From NCBI GenBank assembly GCA_028023455.1, contig JAQFVV010000013.1, forward strand, positions 1,862,001 through 1,926,000: a DNA stretch of 64,000 bases, read 5' to 3'. This DNA comes from Epiperipatus broadwayi. Lineage: Eukaryota > Onychophora > Udeonychophora > Euonychophora > Peripatidae. The translations under genes and the position numbers were made by a program. Numbering within the stretch: position 1 is the stretch's first letter; every line of letters begins with the position of its first letter. A model generated the notes under the pieces. That model saw only the letters and a program-made list of their open reading frames with translations. It was not told the DNA's origin and did no database searches. Shown piece by piece: positions 22,610 through 35,079 of the stretch.

Positions 22610-23247
22610 GATTATGAAAATAAATCATGCAACAGTAGATTTAAGTATAGTTACTGTCATTTAATAAAACTTTTCAGTTATGTCTGACATTTTTAAAACT
22701 ATATAAAAAACATGTAAACAATATACATCATAAATTATAATTTTTTTTTTTTCAAAATTCTAATGACCTCTAATAAATCAACTATCGTTGGTTATCATAG
22801 AATTGATTTTGAATTATAATAGGTGATAAATGTAAGCAGTATATTATGATAAGCAAGTTAACATTTACTTCATAAATTTTCATTTTTAAATAAAATTTTA
22901 AAACAATCTTTTGTATCACATTTATAAAGTGATAATTTCAAAACTGCACATGCCAAAAAAGAAAAGCTTAATGGATATTAATTTAAAAAGAGAAATATAA
23001 TACGATCTAAAAATAAAGTAATTACAAGAACATTAACACATACGCAGGTTTAATAATATTAGCTGTACTTAGTCAACAAAGCTGTTTTCATATTAACACT
23101 AAAACATGGATACTAAACACACACACACACACAGATATTATTGAAATTCTTTTTTTTGATGTTATGGAAAATCAAAATATACACTATAAGAAAAATTATT
23201 TCTTTTTTGTACTTATAAAATGAATATACTCATATAATTATAAAATA
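22610..23247. other. AT-rich DNA without a recognised gene
   Basis: Nothing recognised beyond a short (CA)n run near 23116. Confidence 0.5.
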
Positions 23248-23358
23248 TACAATCATCATCAATCACTTTCAACTATTCTCGGTCCATTGTAGTTTGAAGG
23301 TCTTTCCATGGTTAATCCAATTTCTTCAATCCATAAACCTCTCTTCTCCATATTACAC

Positions 23359-23794
23359 CAATAAACTTCTATCAAAACAGGCAAAACTCTCAATATGTAT
23401 TGCCATTCAGTGCAAGCCAGAGTAATCAAGGGATTCCAGAAGGCTTGCACATAAAATTCCCATTTAGTGTCTACTCATCCAATATCCCCAGACTAGTTTC
23501 TGGCTTGTGGCCTTTGTTAGCGAGGAACCTTGGATCTGAGAGCACAACATCTAGAACTCAGATCCAAGGCTCCTCACTGATGAAGGTCACAAGCCAGAAA
23601 CTAGTCTGGGGATGTTGGATGAGTAGGCACTAGATAGGGATTTTATGCACAAGCCTTCTGGCATCCATTGATTACTCTCACTTACACTGAGTGGCAATAC
23701 ATATAGAGAGCTTTTCCAGTTTTAATAACAGTTAAGAGCAAGCATAAGAAATGATGATCATGTGATGTTTATGGGCTTAAAATCAATAAACTTC
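23359..23794 (-). repeat. Hammerhead foldback repeat, family A copy A5, nested in RTE, 11-bp target duplications
   Basis: The element at 23370-23783 sits between CAATAAACTTC at 23359-23369 and 23784-23794. Arms run from GGCAAAACTCTC (23381) to GAGAGCTTTTCC; a central hairpin pairs CCTTGGATCTGAG with CTCAGATCCAAGG. The outer segment is on the right (TGATCATGTGATG). The plus-strand ribozyme is intact; the minus-strand arm has a destroyed core. Confidence 0.85.
23571..23612 (+). ncRNA. Hammerhead ribozyme (family A, copy A5)
   Basis: Stem I TCCTCA/TGGGGA, CTGATGA, stem II GGT/GCC with loop CACAA, GAA, ACTAGT, GTC. Core intact. Confidence 0.75.
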
Positions 23795-23854
23795 CTTAAC
23801 ATATGGTCTTCTTTACATTTTTTTACAATCTCTTGGAATTCAATTTAAAACTTC

Positions 23855-25770
23855 AATTGTCCATATGTTATCATCTCTTTTTGCAATATATCCAAATCAA
23901 CTCTATTTCAGCTTCTTAATTCTTCCAGTAATATCAATGAATAATAATAATTATATAAGAAATGTAAGCATAAAACTCTTCTCTTGTATGCGCCATAAAA
24001 TATGCAAATATAACAATCATCATTATCATATTGATTTGAACACATTTAAAATGCACTTGACATATAATTTAAGCTATGGTGAACATATTTTCAAAGACAA
24101 ATCCAGAATATAGTAGGACAATTAAGCAGGAAATAGTAAAGTCACTTTGAGATTTATTCTGATTTATTTATCTTTGAAGTTTATAATTTATTTAGGGATG
24201 GTACACATTTAAAGCTCAAATTATAAACTGAAAGATTATGAATCTAGCGTTCTAACTTTGCACTATGTGGAGTTTGAATTTGTCTTCCATTAACTTTTTC
24301 AATATGTTAGTCAATCAGTTTTTCTGAGTAACTGAATTGGAGAAAGTTTCTCAATATTTACAAACTGCTTGGTACTTACATAAATGTTTATTAGGGAACA
24401 CAAAACATCTATTTTTTAAGATAAATATAATTTATACTGGTTACATTTTACTTCAACAATTAATCTCCCCCCAAGCTACTATAGGGAACAGAGGAAACTT
24501 ATTTAGCCTTGGGGAGATTGCCAATTAATAGTGATTGATAATTTCCTGGCAACATCAAAAGGCAAAAGTTATCTCTGTTTACATAAGAAAAAACCTCATT
24601 ATTTCTGTTCTTTATTAAAATAACAATCCATAAAAATTTTTTAATTTAAAATACATATATATATATATATTGTATATTATAAAATTTAAATTTGTATTTT
24701 ATAAAATTTAAATTGGAATATGTCAAAAATGAATAAAAAAACTCATGTAGAAAATCTTAATTTTGATGAAATATGAGCTCACAAATACATATTTATTTCA
24801 AACATCAATTAAAAGCCATTCTCTTTAGTATAAATAATAAAAATTGGAATATATTTAAATAAATAACTTTTTAAAGACAAAATGGGGGGGGGTTGTCGTC
24901 AAAAATATTAATAAATGCTTTATAAAAACACAAATTATTCAGTTCAAAATAATAATCAAAAGGAAATTCAGTACTGCAAGACATTATATATAATATTTAA
25001 TGTTAAATTACATTGGAATAAGTAATATATTCTATTATTCTACCCTTAAACTACTAATTGAAAGAGTCATGTTACTCTTTGTTTGGTGCTGTTAAATTTC
25101 TTTTAACACTCCTCAAAATGTTTTTTCATTATTTTATTCAGAATATGAAATGAAATGCAGCAAACCAGAGCATTTTTATAATTTTCGTTTCATTTTATAT
25201 TGAAAAATTCCAGACCATCAAAATCTAGTAATTTACTGTCCAGTAATCACCCTGTTTGTATAGGTGCCTCATAAGTAAACTGATGTAGGATGAATTGAAG
25301 CTGTTAATGTAAATATTAAATGAAATCTGGGAGTCATGTAATGCTTTATTTATGTATACACTATCCTCTTTCTCTAGATTAAAAAGTATATGGAATAAAT
25401 GTTTGATATGCTCTCCAAGTGTTTAAATATTTTATAATCTTCAAATTGGTCTCAATTCAGAACTATAGGTGTTGACATTTTAAAATTATTAGCTGAATGA
25501 TATAAAAAGCTTATGAGATGAATATGTGTCCACAAAATTCAATAAACAAAAGTTACTCTAAGGATCTGGTATCATTTTTGCTGACCTCTGATTAGTTCTA
25601 CCTATATTGACAGGTATGAAGTAGACCAATGCATAATGGAATGCTTCTAATAATGCAGATATTAAAATCCAAACTAATTAGTTTGGTTTCAAAACCTTTC
25701 AGTGTTGACACTTATTAAAGATGGCAGTTGAGTCAATGTGCATAATTCAATGTCTTTCACTAATAAAATT
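23855..25770. other. AT-rich DNA without a recognised gene
   Basis: Contains a short inverted repeat at 24465-24520 (AATCTCCCCCCAAG with CTTGGGGAGATT) and a run of nine G at 24884-24892. No gene recognised. Confidence 0.5.
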
Positions 25771-25777
25771 CAATAAA

Positions 25778-25800
25778 CAGAAACTAGTCTGGGGATATGA
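25778..25800 (+). ncRNA. 3' half of a family A hammerhead (fragment)
   Basis: AGAAACTAGTCTGGGGATAT matches the end of the family A ribozyme; the 5' half is absent. Confidence 0.6.
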
Positions 25801-25949
25801 TTGGTACTACTCATCAATTACTCATGTTCACATAAATGTTCTAGAATAGAATGGTATAATGTGGATTATTGCTATTAATGTAAATTTTAAGTGTAATCTA
25901 GGAGATCACATGATGCAACTTTAATACAAATGCAATATAAAGTTGTGAT

Positions 25950-26115
25950 TTGAATGTTTATAATAGTCAAACGATGTTGTTTTTTGACTATAGAGGGACC
26001 TCTGAAACCTCAGTACAATATAGAAATTTTATAAAGATAAGAATGACCACCTTATATTTAACCCAAATTCTCATTTATATGGGCCAATCTAAAGTATCTT
26101 GATTTGAGAGTGTGC
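25950..26115 (+). repeat. Palindromic MITE-like repeat, partial copy
   Basis: TTGAATGTTTATAATAGTC and about 150 further bases repeat the left part of 26298-26523 in direct orientation, with GACTATAGAGGGACCTCT and GCCAATCTAAAGTATCTTG. The right terminal repeat is absent. Confidence 0.7.
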
Positions 26116-26297
26116 AAAAGTGTTACTCACTTCACTTTTTTTAAGTCCATTCGTATGAAATCTTGAATTCACAGTGAGTCAATGTTATGATCTTTATAAT
26201 GGAAATGTATAAACTAATATAAAGCTGTGGTTATTTATTAGGCACATAGGAAGTATGTAAATACTTTAGAGAAAGACTTTAATCTTTGTCATAGTGC

Positions 26298-26523
26298 CTT
26301 GAATGTTTATAATAGTCAAATGATGTTGTGTTTTGATTATAGAGGGATGTCTCAAACTTCGACACAAAATAGCAAGTTTATAAAGATAACAGTCATCTTA
26401 TCTTTAACTTAAATTCTCACTTATATAGGCCAATCTGAAGCATCTTGATTTGAGAGCATGAAGCTGTGAGAGGTCCCTCTATATTCAAAAAATAACATTG
26501 TTTGACTATTATAAACATTCAAG
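26298..26523. mobile_element. MITE-like element with about 50-bp terminal inverted repeats
   Basis: Left end CTTGAATGTTTATAATAGTC continues through TGATTATAGAGGGA; the right end (26468-26523) is its near-complement, ending in GACTATTATAAACATTCAAG. The interior has no frame. I cannot assign a superfamily because no target duplication is clear. Confidence 0.7.
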
Positions 26524-26529
26524 ATGCAT

Positions 26530-28220
26530 ATTTCTCTAAAGTGTTTACAAACGCAAAAATAAAAAATAACAGAAATCTAAAAGAAGTCTGACTTATAACA
26601 AAAACAGGATTATTTTAATGTGTAAATAATAGTAAAAATAATAAATGGTTTGTTATCAATAATATTTATGCAAATGCATGTAAATATTTCATCAATATTA
26701 TAACCCAACTTTCTCATATGCTTACTTATATGATTCCAAATGTAAATTATCTGCACCTATTTTAGAGTCATCTACTGTAATATTGAGTAATAAATGGATA
26801 CTTTCCAAAGTCTATTGATGATTATGAAGTAGAAAGAAGATAAGGGTTCTTATAACTAATTTACAACTGAGAAAGTAATTTGACATATTTTTAATGACTT
26901 ATTGTGAAGTTATTATAACTATTATGTAATAAAAACTAAATTTTAGTTTATATATTTCTTTTTTCGCTATCATTCTAAACATCTACTGTTCCATTCATAA
27001 AATTTTTTAAATCATATAGTAAAAATCTATTTCATTTATAAAGACTTTTTATTAAAGCTATTTTTGAAATCCAGCTAAATCTAAATCTATGATGTTAAAG
27101 ACTTTCAATGTAAATCAAAAACAGAATTGTGCTTTAATTATGATGTCAGACTGGTATATATTATCTTAAGCTGCTATCTTACTAGTAAAGAGGATGGATA
27201 ATGTCCCTACTTGAATTAATTTTTACCAGAAAAAAGTGAAAAAAAGAAGAAGTGGATCTTACCCAATTCAAATGAATAAAAATGTATAATCTTCCACTAT
27301 GGTAATGAAATGATATATGATTTCCCAATCTTGATCCTATGAAGATTAATAAATAACCATTATATTTTTTATTAAAAATGTATAAGTAGATTTTTGGCCC
27401 CATTATTTTAAATTGTCTAATGTATAGTGAGTATGTCGACCCTCAATAAATCATCCAGTTTGTAACTAATCTCTCTTTAAATATTGGGATTCAATGAACA
27501 AGGAAATTAAATAGTTACTGGTTTATTATGACAACCAGCAATAAGTAGTGTTTAGTTACCATAAATCCTACTCAACAGTTCATCACTACTAGATATAAGA
27601 CTAGATTTTGCCAATGAAAGTTGTTTTCTGTGACACAGCAAATTCCGAGTCATACATCATAGTAATGAAAATGTTCAAATGCAATTAACCCGTATAAGAA
27701 GTCACCCAATAAGTGACTACTTTACTTTAGATTAACTCGATTATAAATATACAAGTAATAAAAGTGACAACCATTGCTCAAATGGCAAAGATGTATGCGG
27801 AACATAGAATCTTACATATTGACTGGGAATTCATTACTATCTTCCTTCTGATGTTATCTTTTTATAGTAAACAATCACACAAATGCGAGAGATTTATCTT
27901 ATTGTTAATATTTATTAAATTTACTATAAGTTTAAGATATAATAATTGGTTTATCAAAATTAGTACACAACGTAATGTTTCTGAATTGTGATCTTTTTTA
28001 AAACTATGAATATTAAGTTCTTTATAATAGCATAACTGGATTTTGAGATCTGTCATATAAAAAAGGATCTTTTCAATATTTATAAAGTTTACTTCATTGC
28101 ACTTTGAATATATATATATATAGCAAAGTATTTTAAGATCTAGAAGTCCAAATACATTGCCTTGGTTTGCTTTATGATGCCTAGAATATACTTCATATAT
28201 TTGCATCTGGTCCCTTATGT
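26530..28220. other. AT-rich DNA without a recognised gene
   Basis: Overlapping frames on both strands at 27764-28206 have no recognisable motif and look like chance. Confidence 0.45.
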
Positions 28221-28221
28221 T

Positions 28222-28344
28222 AGTAGTTTTTTTTTCTCATGTGTCATAGCATCATCCGAGAAGCGAACCCGCTAACTTGGGACAACTGCTTTGTAAAACA
28301 GCTGTCACTGACCTCTTGACCACCAATGCTAGACAAGTAGTTTT
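28222..28344 (-). repeat. tRNA-Gly-derived SINE D3
   Basis: The minus strand reads TTGGTGGTCAAGAGGTCAGT (A-box region), GACAGCTGTTTTACAAAGCA, the B box CGGGTTCGCTTC, then GATGCTATGACACATGAG and the A-run. Flanked by AGTAGTTTT at 28222-28230 and 28336-28344. Confidence 0.85.
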
Positions 28345-28430
28345 ATAAAATAAAGCTACTATTTATACAAACAATGTGGTAATTTGAATATTTTCATTCT
28401 CCAAAAGAAAACATTAATTGTAAATATTTT

Positions 28431-28440
28431 ACCCCCCCCC
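28431..28440. repeat. Poly-C tract
   Basis: Nine C in a row in AT-rich DNA; similar tracts at 24884 (G), 42004, 47988 and 60220. Confidence 0.9.
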
Positions 28441-28494
28441 ATTCCAATTTTTAAACAGGATAAATTAATGATTGTTAGTGAATTGTTATTTTTT

Positions 28495-28592
28495 TTAGAT
28501 TCGAGAGGTCAGCACAGCTGCCTTGCAAGCAGTTGTCCCGAGTTAGCGGGTTCGCTTCCTGGCCGATGCTATGACACATGAAAAAAAAAAAA
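28495..28592 (+). repeat. tRNA-Gly-derived SINE D4, 5' truncated
   Basis: GAGAGGTCAGCACAGCTGCC, CTTGCAAGCAGTTGTCCCG, B box GCGGGTTCGCTTCC, then GGCCGATGCTATGACACATG and an A-run. The first dozen tRNA bases are missing or replaced. Confidence 0.85.
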
Positions 28593-29165
28593 TCTCACTT
28601 CTGTTCATTTTTTTAACAATTATTAAAAAAGGATATAAAATATGCTATGAATTTTTTGTACTTGGAATGATATTTTTCAAAGAAATGACATTTTAAAAAA
28701 TGATATACAGTTTTAAAGTAAAAAAAAGGACACTGAATTTTGTCAAAATACGATCAAAGATTAATATCACAAAGCCAGATGTTACTAAAGACTCATATTT
28801 GATCACTATATAATACATAGTATAAGAGGCTTGTAAGGTGCCATTTGGATATATCTGGAATGAAAGTAAATTGTTTTGTACAAACATTATTAACATATAA
28901 ATATTAATAATTTAATGAAATTTCTTTATGTATTTTAAAAATAAATTTTACCAATTATAAACAGATATTTTTCAGCAGACATTATGCCAACTAGTAATAA
29001 TATTTTTTGATTTACATTAATTAAATAAAAACTGCAACTATTTTTACTTTATTAACCTAAATTATATAGTAATTGTAAATTAAACATCAGCGCTTTACAT
29101 GTGTGAAAACTAAAAATACTACAACTTGTTAATGAGACATTTATTTTATATAGCGCAATGTTTAT
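28593..29165. other. AT-rich DNA without a recognised gene
   Basis: Nothing recognised. Confidence 0.5.
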
Positions 29166-29168
29166 GAA

Positions 29169-29450
29169 TTGTAATAAATTAAAGATCAGCTTTTCAAGCT
29201 AATTCACATGTGCTTTATGAATCTTAATAATAAATGAATACTTTCACTTCCATCACAAGATAAAGTCTTTGTGAAAGAATAGAATGAATGCCCATACTTA
29301 AGCATTTGGGTTGAAAGAATAGGTGGATTCATTCTATTCTTTTGCAAAGACTTTATCTTGTGTTGGAAGTGAAAGTATTCATTTATTATTAAGATTCATA
29401 AAGCGCATGTGAATTAGCTTGAAAAGATGATCTTTGGTTTATTACAACTT
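29169..29450. mobile_element. Palindromic MITE-like element with about 120-bp arms
   Basis: Left arm 29169-29290 (GTAATAAATTAAAGATCAGC ... GAATAGAATGAATG) and right arm 29329-29450 (ATTCATTCTATTC ... GATCTTTGGTTTATTAC) are near-perfect complements around a 38-base loop. No coding capacity. The high arm identity suggests a fairly young insertion or gene conversion. Confidence 0.75.
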
Positions 29451-29454
29451 GTTA

Positions 29455-31455
29455 AGTATTTTTTCAAATAAACTCAACTGTCTCACAAAGTGATATAAAC
29501 ACTAGTTAGAAGTTTTGAATATTATTTAAGATGTAAATATAACTTTAATGAGATTTATTTGTGTATTTTATAGATAAATTTTATTATGAGGTAATTAGGC
29601 AAAGCACTAATTAGAAACAGTGATGGTCAACTGAATGGTTTGTTTTCAGTTAGCATTACTTGAGTGTAACTGGTAATTTGCCTGACTACACAATAACTAA
29701 AACTATCTATAAAATATGTGGAGAAAACATATGAAAATTATACATCTTAAAGATCAAGAAAAACTTTTAATTATCATTATTGGTACATCTATGTTTATTT
29801 AAACCCAAACTAATTTATTCAATAACCAATAATCTTTTCTTTTCAAAGTGAAAAAGGTTTATCATTATAAACAAATGGAAATAGTGTAAATTAAGATTTA
29901 TTTTTTAGATCTTATGATGCACAATCTCTCTTTCAATGTCTTCTTTACATGCTTTAATTATTGACATAATTTAGTTATACGATTATAACTATGAAAATGT
30001 GTGGACAGAATAACAAAATATTATAGCTAGGGAGAATCTGCAGATATTCATATAGGAACAGGTATGAGTCTATCTTTAAAACAAGTATATTTTTATTTAA
30101 TCCTCAATGGTTACATGTGGTAAAAAACATCACTATCAATTTTCAAATGCATTAATTTCATATTTTTTCAAAATTAAACAGGTTTCCCGCTCAGTATGCA
30201 AAAATCAAATTAATTTAAATTTAGCTCATATGGTTTAAATTTCATATTCCTCTTTTTAGGTAGGGTGAAATCTAATACCAATTGTAGTTTGAATTAGCTG
30301 TATTTTTTTCCATCTTTTTCCAAATGACAGCTTTTTTAATCTACTTTCTGAAACTAATATGGTAACTAATGACAACAATAATAAAAAGCAAATTTATTTC
30401 ATTATAATAACTGATTATAAGAAAGCAATCGACTGAATTGAGTTAAATAAAAATAATTTTATTTTTTCATTTTTATCTTTTTATGGCTATATTTTTTAAA
30501 TTTTTTTTTAAAACAAACTTTTTAATATATATTGTAAAAAATAATAAAATTTGAAATATTTATATAAAAGAAATACTCTTCTTAGGAGTTGTAGAATGCA
30601 TATAGTCTGAATGTTGCTAAAAATCACCATGAGGCCAATGCAGGTTAAAATAGTATCTATATACACACATATGAATTGAAAATCGTATAACATGAAATAC
30701 TAACAAAATAAATGTAATGTTATATGATTTTCTATTATAGTATAGCATTAGGTAATATTTAATATATATATATGTACTCTTGTAATTGATTATTAATAAA
30801 TCACAGAATTGCGAGAAGGTTGGCCTTTGAAAGTGTTAGTTGACAAAGACTACAAAGATAATTGAAAGTGCTTCTAAGTGGATAAAAGTTTTTAAAGCTG
30901 TATTTTATATATATTTAGGTTATTGTATTTATTAATATTCAATTACAAGATTACTTATATAACTTTGAGGAAATACTGACATTGAATAAGAATATCATTA
31001 CACGCACATATATATGTTAGTTTTTTTTGTTCAGAAGCAAGTTCAAAGGTCTACACAAATGTTAATATGCCAAGTCAGTATCTCGTAACCAAAGCTGACA
31101 GTAATTTATTACTGTTCGTCATCCTATGAGCAAAATTTATTATAATGTTTCATGTTCAACATTATATCAAAAACTTAAATTGACCTCTGGTATATGGGTA
31201 GAGGTAAGTAAAATAACACTTAAATAACTTACAATGAAAATAATTTTCAATAACTTTTCAGAGAGGAACAGTGAAAAAGAAAACATTATTTATTAAGGGT
31301 CCTACTACCAGATGGTAGGAGTTGGAATAGATTCATCCAAGTTTTATCATCAGCTAAGAATAACAAGAGATTCATTTACCAACTAATACTGGATGGTAGG
31401 TTTTCTATATAAAAAAAAATCTAAGCTTAACTGAATCTTTAAAAATTTCCCCCAA
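29455..31455. other. AT-rich DNA without a recognised gene
   Basis: Nothing recognised. Confidence 0.5.
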
Positions 31456-31459
31456 AATT

Positions 31460-31520
31460 TGATACCCTGGATTTGAACCCAGGCATACCAATTGTATATT
31501 ACGATTATACTATAAGGTAT
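31460..31520 (-). repeat. tRNA-like sequence, degenerate
   Basis: The minus strand has TATAGTATAATCGTAATA (A-box-like), then CCTGGGTTCAAATCCAGGG, a good B box GGTTCAAATCC inside an imperfect T arm. The acceptor stem does not pair cleanly. A tRNA pseudogene or SINE head. Confidence 0.5.
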
Positions 31521-31524
31521 TTCA

Positions 31525-32820
31525 TGTTTGAAACATATTCAGTAAATATAATGAAATAATAAATCTATTTATATCGCTATAATAAGCATAATAATTATAT
31601 TTTAAATACCGGTATTTGATTTTTTTATTCATTAGTCTTACAATATTTTAATAAAATTAAAAATAATATTAAAAATTAAAATTAATTTAATAAAATATAG
31701 GAATAATTGCATTATGTCAAAATTTGATGAATTATAAAATATAAACATCTTCTTCATTTTTCATTAAATAACAAAAATAAAATAGAAATAAATTTCTTTA
31801 AACTTAATAGTGAAGAACGGAACTAATCAAAACTATGGCCAGGATATTTTTTTTTTTAAAAAACCGATATCAACTTTTAATGTCTAAATTTTATTTACAT
31901 ATATAAAGAAAGATTACAAGAAATCAATACCGCGACAACAAAGGATTTATAAAAGATATCCATGAATAACGAAAAGTCAGATTTTCAAATCAAGAGATTT
32001 CAAATGTTGAGGATTTTTATTCTTTCCTGAGTCTAGTAAAAAAAAAAAAAAGAACATTAAAGTTCTTTAAAGGGCCACTGCCAAATTTACAAAAAAAAAA
32101 ATCAAGTATAAAACTAATAGATTAAGGGACCTCGTGATATAGAAGCAACATATCCGACTTATGAGCTCGAATACTGGCTAGATAAAATTTAGATTTTTTT
32201 TTTTTCAAGTTCAATTCAGGCTTAGGAATTTTTTTATCAGGTAATCAGCCCAAAATATAATCCAGATAACTATCCAATAAAGATCTGTATCTGAGTATCT
32301 AGCTATTCTTAGCTACAGGATAAAACTAGATTAAAAAACGACGCAACAATTGGAAAGCGCCCTCCTGAGGTTATTTTACTTTATATATATATATATCAAA
32401 CAATTAGATTTTTAATTTTTTTTTTTTTTCGGAATTAAATAATATTGGAAAAATATGAATAAAATAATTTATAAATCAGCATAAATAAAATTTATTTTTG
32501 AGAAAAGGGGATATATATTGCACAAGTATAAATGGGACGAGGAGTAGGAATTGCCAAAAGATAGAGACTTTATTCAGCTAAAATCAAATTCGAGAATAAA
32601 AAGAATTACGCATATAATGAAACAAAGTGTATATGCTTGAGATCATAAATCCCTAAATTATACCGATACGTTTTCATAATAAATCAGTTAGTAAAAATCT
32701 AACTCTTATTAAAGCAGAGTAAATCTGGACTAACAATTTAAGTACCAACTGATTTATATATATGTGAAATATTAGGTTTAAATTATGTATTAGTTAAAGT
32801 TTATTAATTAATATATGATC
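31525..32820. other. AT-rich DNA without a recognised gene
   Basis: A weak tRNA-like stretch may lie at 32128-32185 (GATATAGAAGC ... GAGCTCGAATAC). Otherwise A/T runs. Confidence 0.4.
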
Positions 32821-32834
32821 TCTTTCTTTTATTA

Positions 32835-33015
32835 AAACAGGAAAAACTCTCCATACAGTAGTGCCACTCAGTGCAAGCCAGAGTAATCAATGAATTCCAG
32901 AAGACTTGTGCATAAAATCTCCATTAGTGCCTACTCATCCAATATCCCAGACTAGTTTCTGGCTTGAGGCTTTTGTCAGTGAGGACCCTTGGATCTGAGA
33001 GCACTGCACCTAGAT
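32835..33015 (+). repeat. Hammerhead repeat family A, copy A6 (one arm)
   Basis: Only the first arm is present, from CAGGAAAAACTCTCC to a GATCTGAGAGCACTGCACC linker. The minus-strand hammerhead at 32945-32985 has CTGACAA in place of CTGANGA (G8 to A) and a broken stem II, so it should be inactive. Confidence 0.75.
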
Positions 33016-33019
33016 CTTA

Positions 33020-33530
33020 GGATCTAATGCAACCCTCTGGCAGCCACCTTTTATCTCTACTTAATTACAAAATTATGAGAATAAAATTGAAAACAATAAT
33101 ATTTTCAATCTAAGCTTATTAGCTTATATAGTCATATAGGTCTGAACTCAGTTCAGTACCTATACATTTTGGTGCCTTTGGATTTTTAATAACCATAGTC
33201 ATCACTATCCTATTAGGCAGGATGATCATCATTTTTTTTTATTTGAGTACATAATAATATTCAGGACTGATAATATAATAGCAACAATAATTTATTTACA
33301 ACAAATAAACAACAAATAAATATCAGATTAATGATATAATAAAGAAACAATGTTTCAAAATAAAATAATTGTACAAATGTTAGGACCTCTGATGATGTTA
33401 GGACAACAGACTTATATTTCATAACCAGGAGAAAATATGTATACTTATAATATAATTCTCATTAAAGGAAAATAAAATGAAAAGAATTCTTTAACTTATT
33501 ATGTCTTATTACTATTACCATACAAGAAAA
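33020..33530. other. AT-rich DNA without a recognised gene
   Basis: Nothing recognised. Confidence 0.5.
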
Positions 33531-33672
33531 TCTAAATAAATTATCTAGCATTGTTGGCCGAGAGGTCCCCGCGGTCGCCTTGCGGGCGGGCAGTTGATTG
33601 CGGATGGTTATTGCGGGTTCGCCTCCCGGCCGATGCTAAGACATATGAAAAAAAAAAATCTAAATAAATTAT
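33531..33672 (+). repeat. tRNA-Gly-derived SINE D5 with 14-bp target duplications
   Basis: The body carries TTGGCCGAGAGGTC, CGCCTTGCGGGCGGGCAG, B box GCGGGTTCGCCTCC, then CCGATGCTAAGACATATG and an A-run. TCTAAATAAATTAT flanks it at 33531-33544 and 33659-33672. It carries the same variable-region insertion as D2, so D2 and D5 form a subfamily. Confidence 0.9.
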
Positions 33673-34254
33673 TCGGATAATATTTATATGATAATTACTT
33701 ATAATTTAGAATAATAATTATTATTTCCCCCTAGTTGTTTATGTTCGTTTATTCATTTTAAGAAAACACACATAAATATTGAACAACTTTACAAATAAAT
33801 ATAATGAGATTCTAATGTAGCATTTATCTATTATGAGGAAGTGAGATAATTCGGTGACTATAATCTAGTTATATTTTAACATTCACAGTCCAAGAGAATT
33901 ATTTAATATCCATAAAACAATAATGATCGAAGGTATTAGAAAAAACTTATTCTCATTAGAATATGATGCAATTTCATATCCAGAATATTTAGCAACAATA
34001 ATCCATCCAAATAATTATCATGATATATATATATATTAAATGCAACTAAATTTTAATTTTCAAGATAACCATTCAGTCCTACTGTTATAATTCCTTTAAG
34101 GGAATAACCGTTATTCTATCTATTACGATTAGATCTTATCCTTGGGTATAAGACTACACATGCAAGCACAATATGGATTTATGATAGATTCAGTCAATTT
34201 GCATAAAGCAAATAATCCATCAGATGGCATTGAAATATAATAACAAGGATGAAT
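33673..34254. other. AT-rich DNA without a recognised gene
   Basis: Nothing recognised. Confidence 0.5.
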
Positions 34255-35075
34255 AAAAGAAAATCAAAAGATTGAAGCTCCTACATAAATAATCATTCTG
34301 TCTTTACGTATTGTGTTATTCTTTAGTTTCTAATATTGTTATTCGTTTTATTTTTGGGAACTTGTATTATTCTTGGTGCACAAACATATATCTTATCTGG
34401 GGTTAAAAATATTTTAACATTTCCGTTCAAATTAAGAATAGATTTTCTTGGATGCAATGTTGATAATATTTTTGATCAGTATTAAGCCATTGATTTAGAT
34501 TTTGTTTATCTGAAAACTAGACAACAAATTTCTTTTAGTCAGTCATATAGTAAGATTCCTTTGTATAACTGTTCATAAAAGTATACATTATTTTTGTAAT
34601 GAAAGCAATGTTTAATTGGGACTATGGTTTTAACAAAAATAAAATACTTTTCACAAAGAGAACAAAAGAAAATCAAAAGATTGATGCTCCTACATAAATA
34701 ATCATTCTGTCTTTACGTATTAGCGTTATTCTTTAGTTTCTAATATTGTTATTCGTTTTATTTTTGGGAACTTGTATTATTCTTGGTGCACAAACATATA
34801 TCTTATCTGGGGTTAAAAATATTTTAACATTTCCGTTCAAATTAAAAATAGATTTTCTTGGATGCAATGTTGATAATATTTTTGATCAGTATTAAGCCAT
34901 TGATTTAGATTTTGTTTATCTGAAAACTAGACAACAAATTTCTTTTAGTCAGTCATATAGTAAGATTCCTTTGTATAACTGTTCATAAAAGTATACATTA
35001 TTTTTGTAATGAAAGCAATGTTTAATTGGGACTATGGTTTTAACAAAAATAAAATACTTTTCACAAAGAGAACAA
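34255..35075. repeat. 409-bp tandem duplication, two near-identical units
   Basis: AAATCAAAAGATTG begins at 34261 and again at 34670, a shift of 409. The units (about 34255-34663 and 34664-35072) differ at only a few positions by eye (GAAGCTCC/GATGCTCC, a small indel near 34313/34723, AATTAAGAA/AATTAAAAA). No gene is recognised inside. A recent segmental tandem duplication. Confidence 0.9.
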
Positions 35076-35079
35076 AAAT

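Larger units (their letters stand above)
23248..23853 (-). mobile_element. RTE 3' end fragment R3, interrupted by family A copy A5
   Basis: The minus-strand RTE 3' end is split: the 3' part at 23248-23369 (tail ATGATGATT, then the RTE C-terminal region) and the 5' part at 23784-23853 (TTGTAAAAAAATGTAAAG, near the WIPRDCKR coding region). Joining the halves restores RTE order, so the family A element inserted after the RTE copy. Confidence 0.75.
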
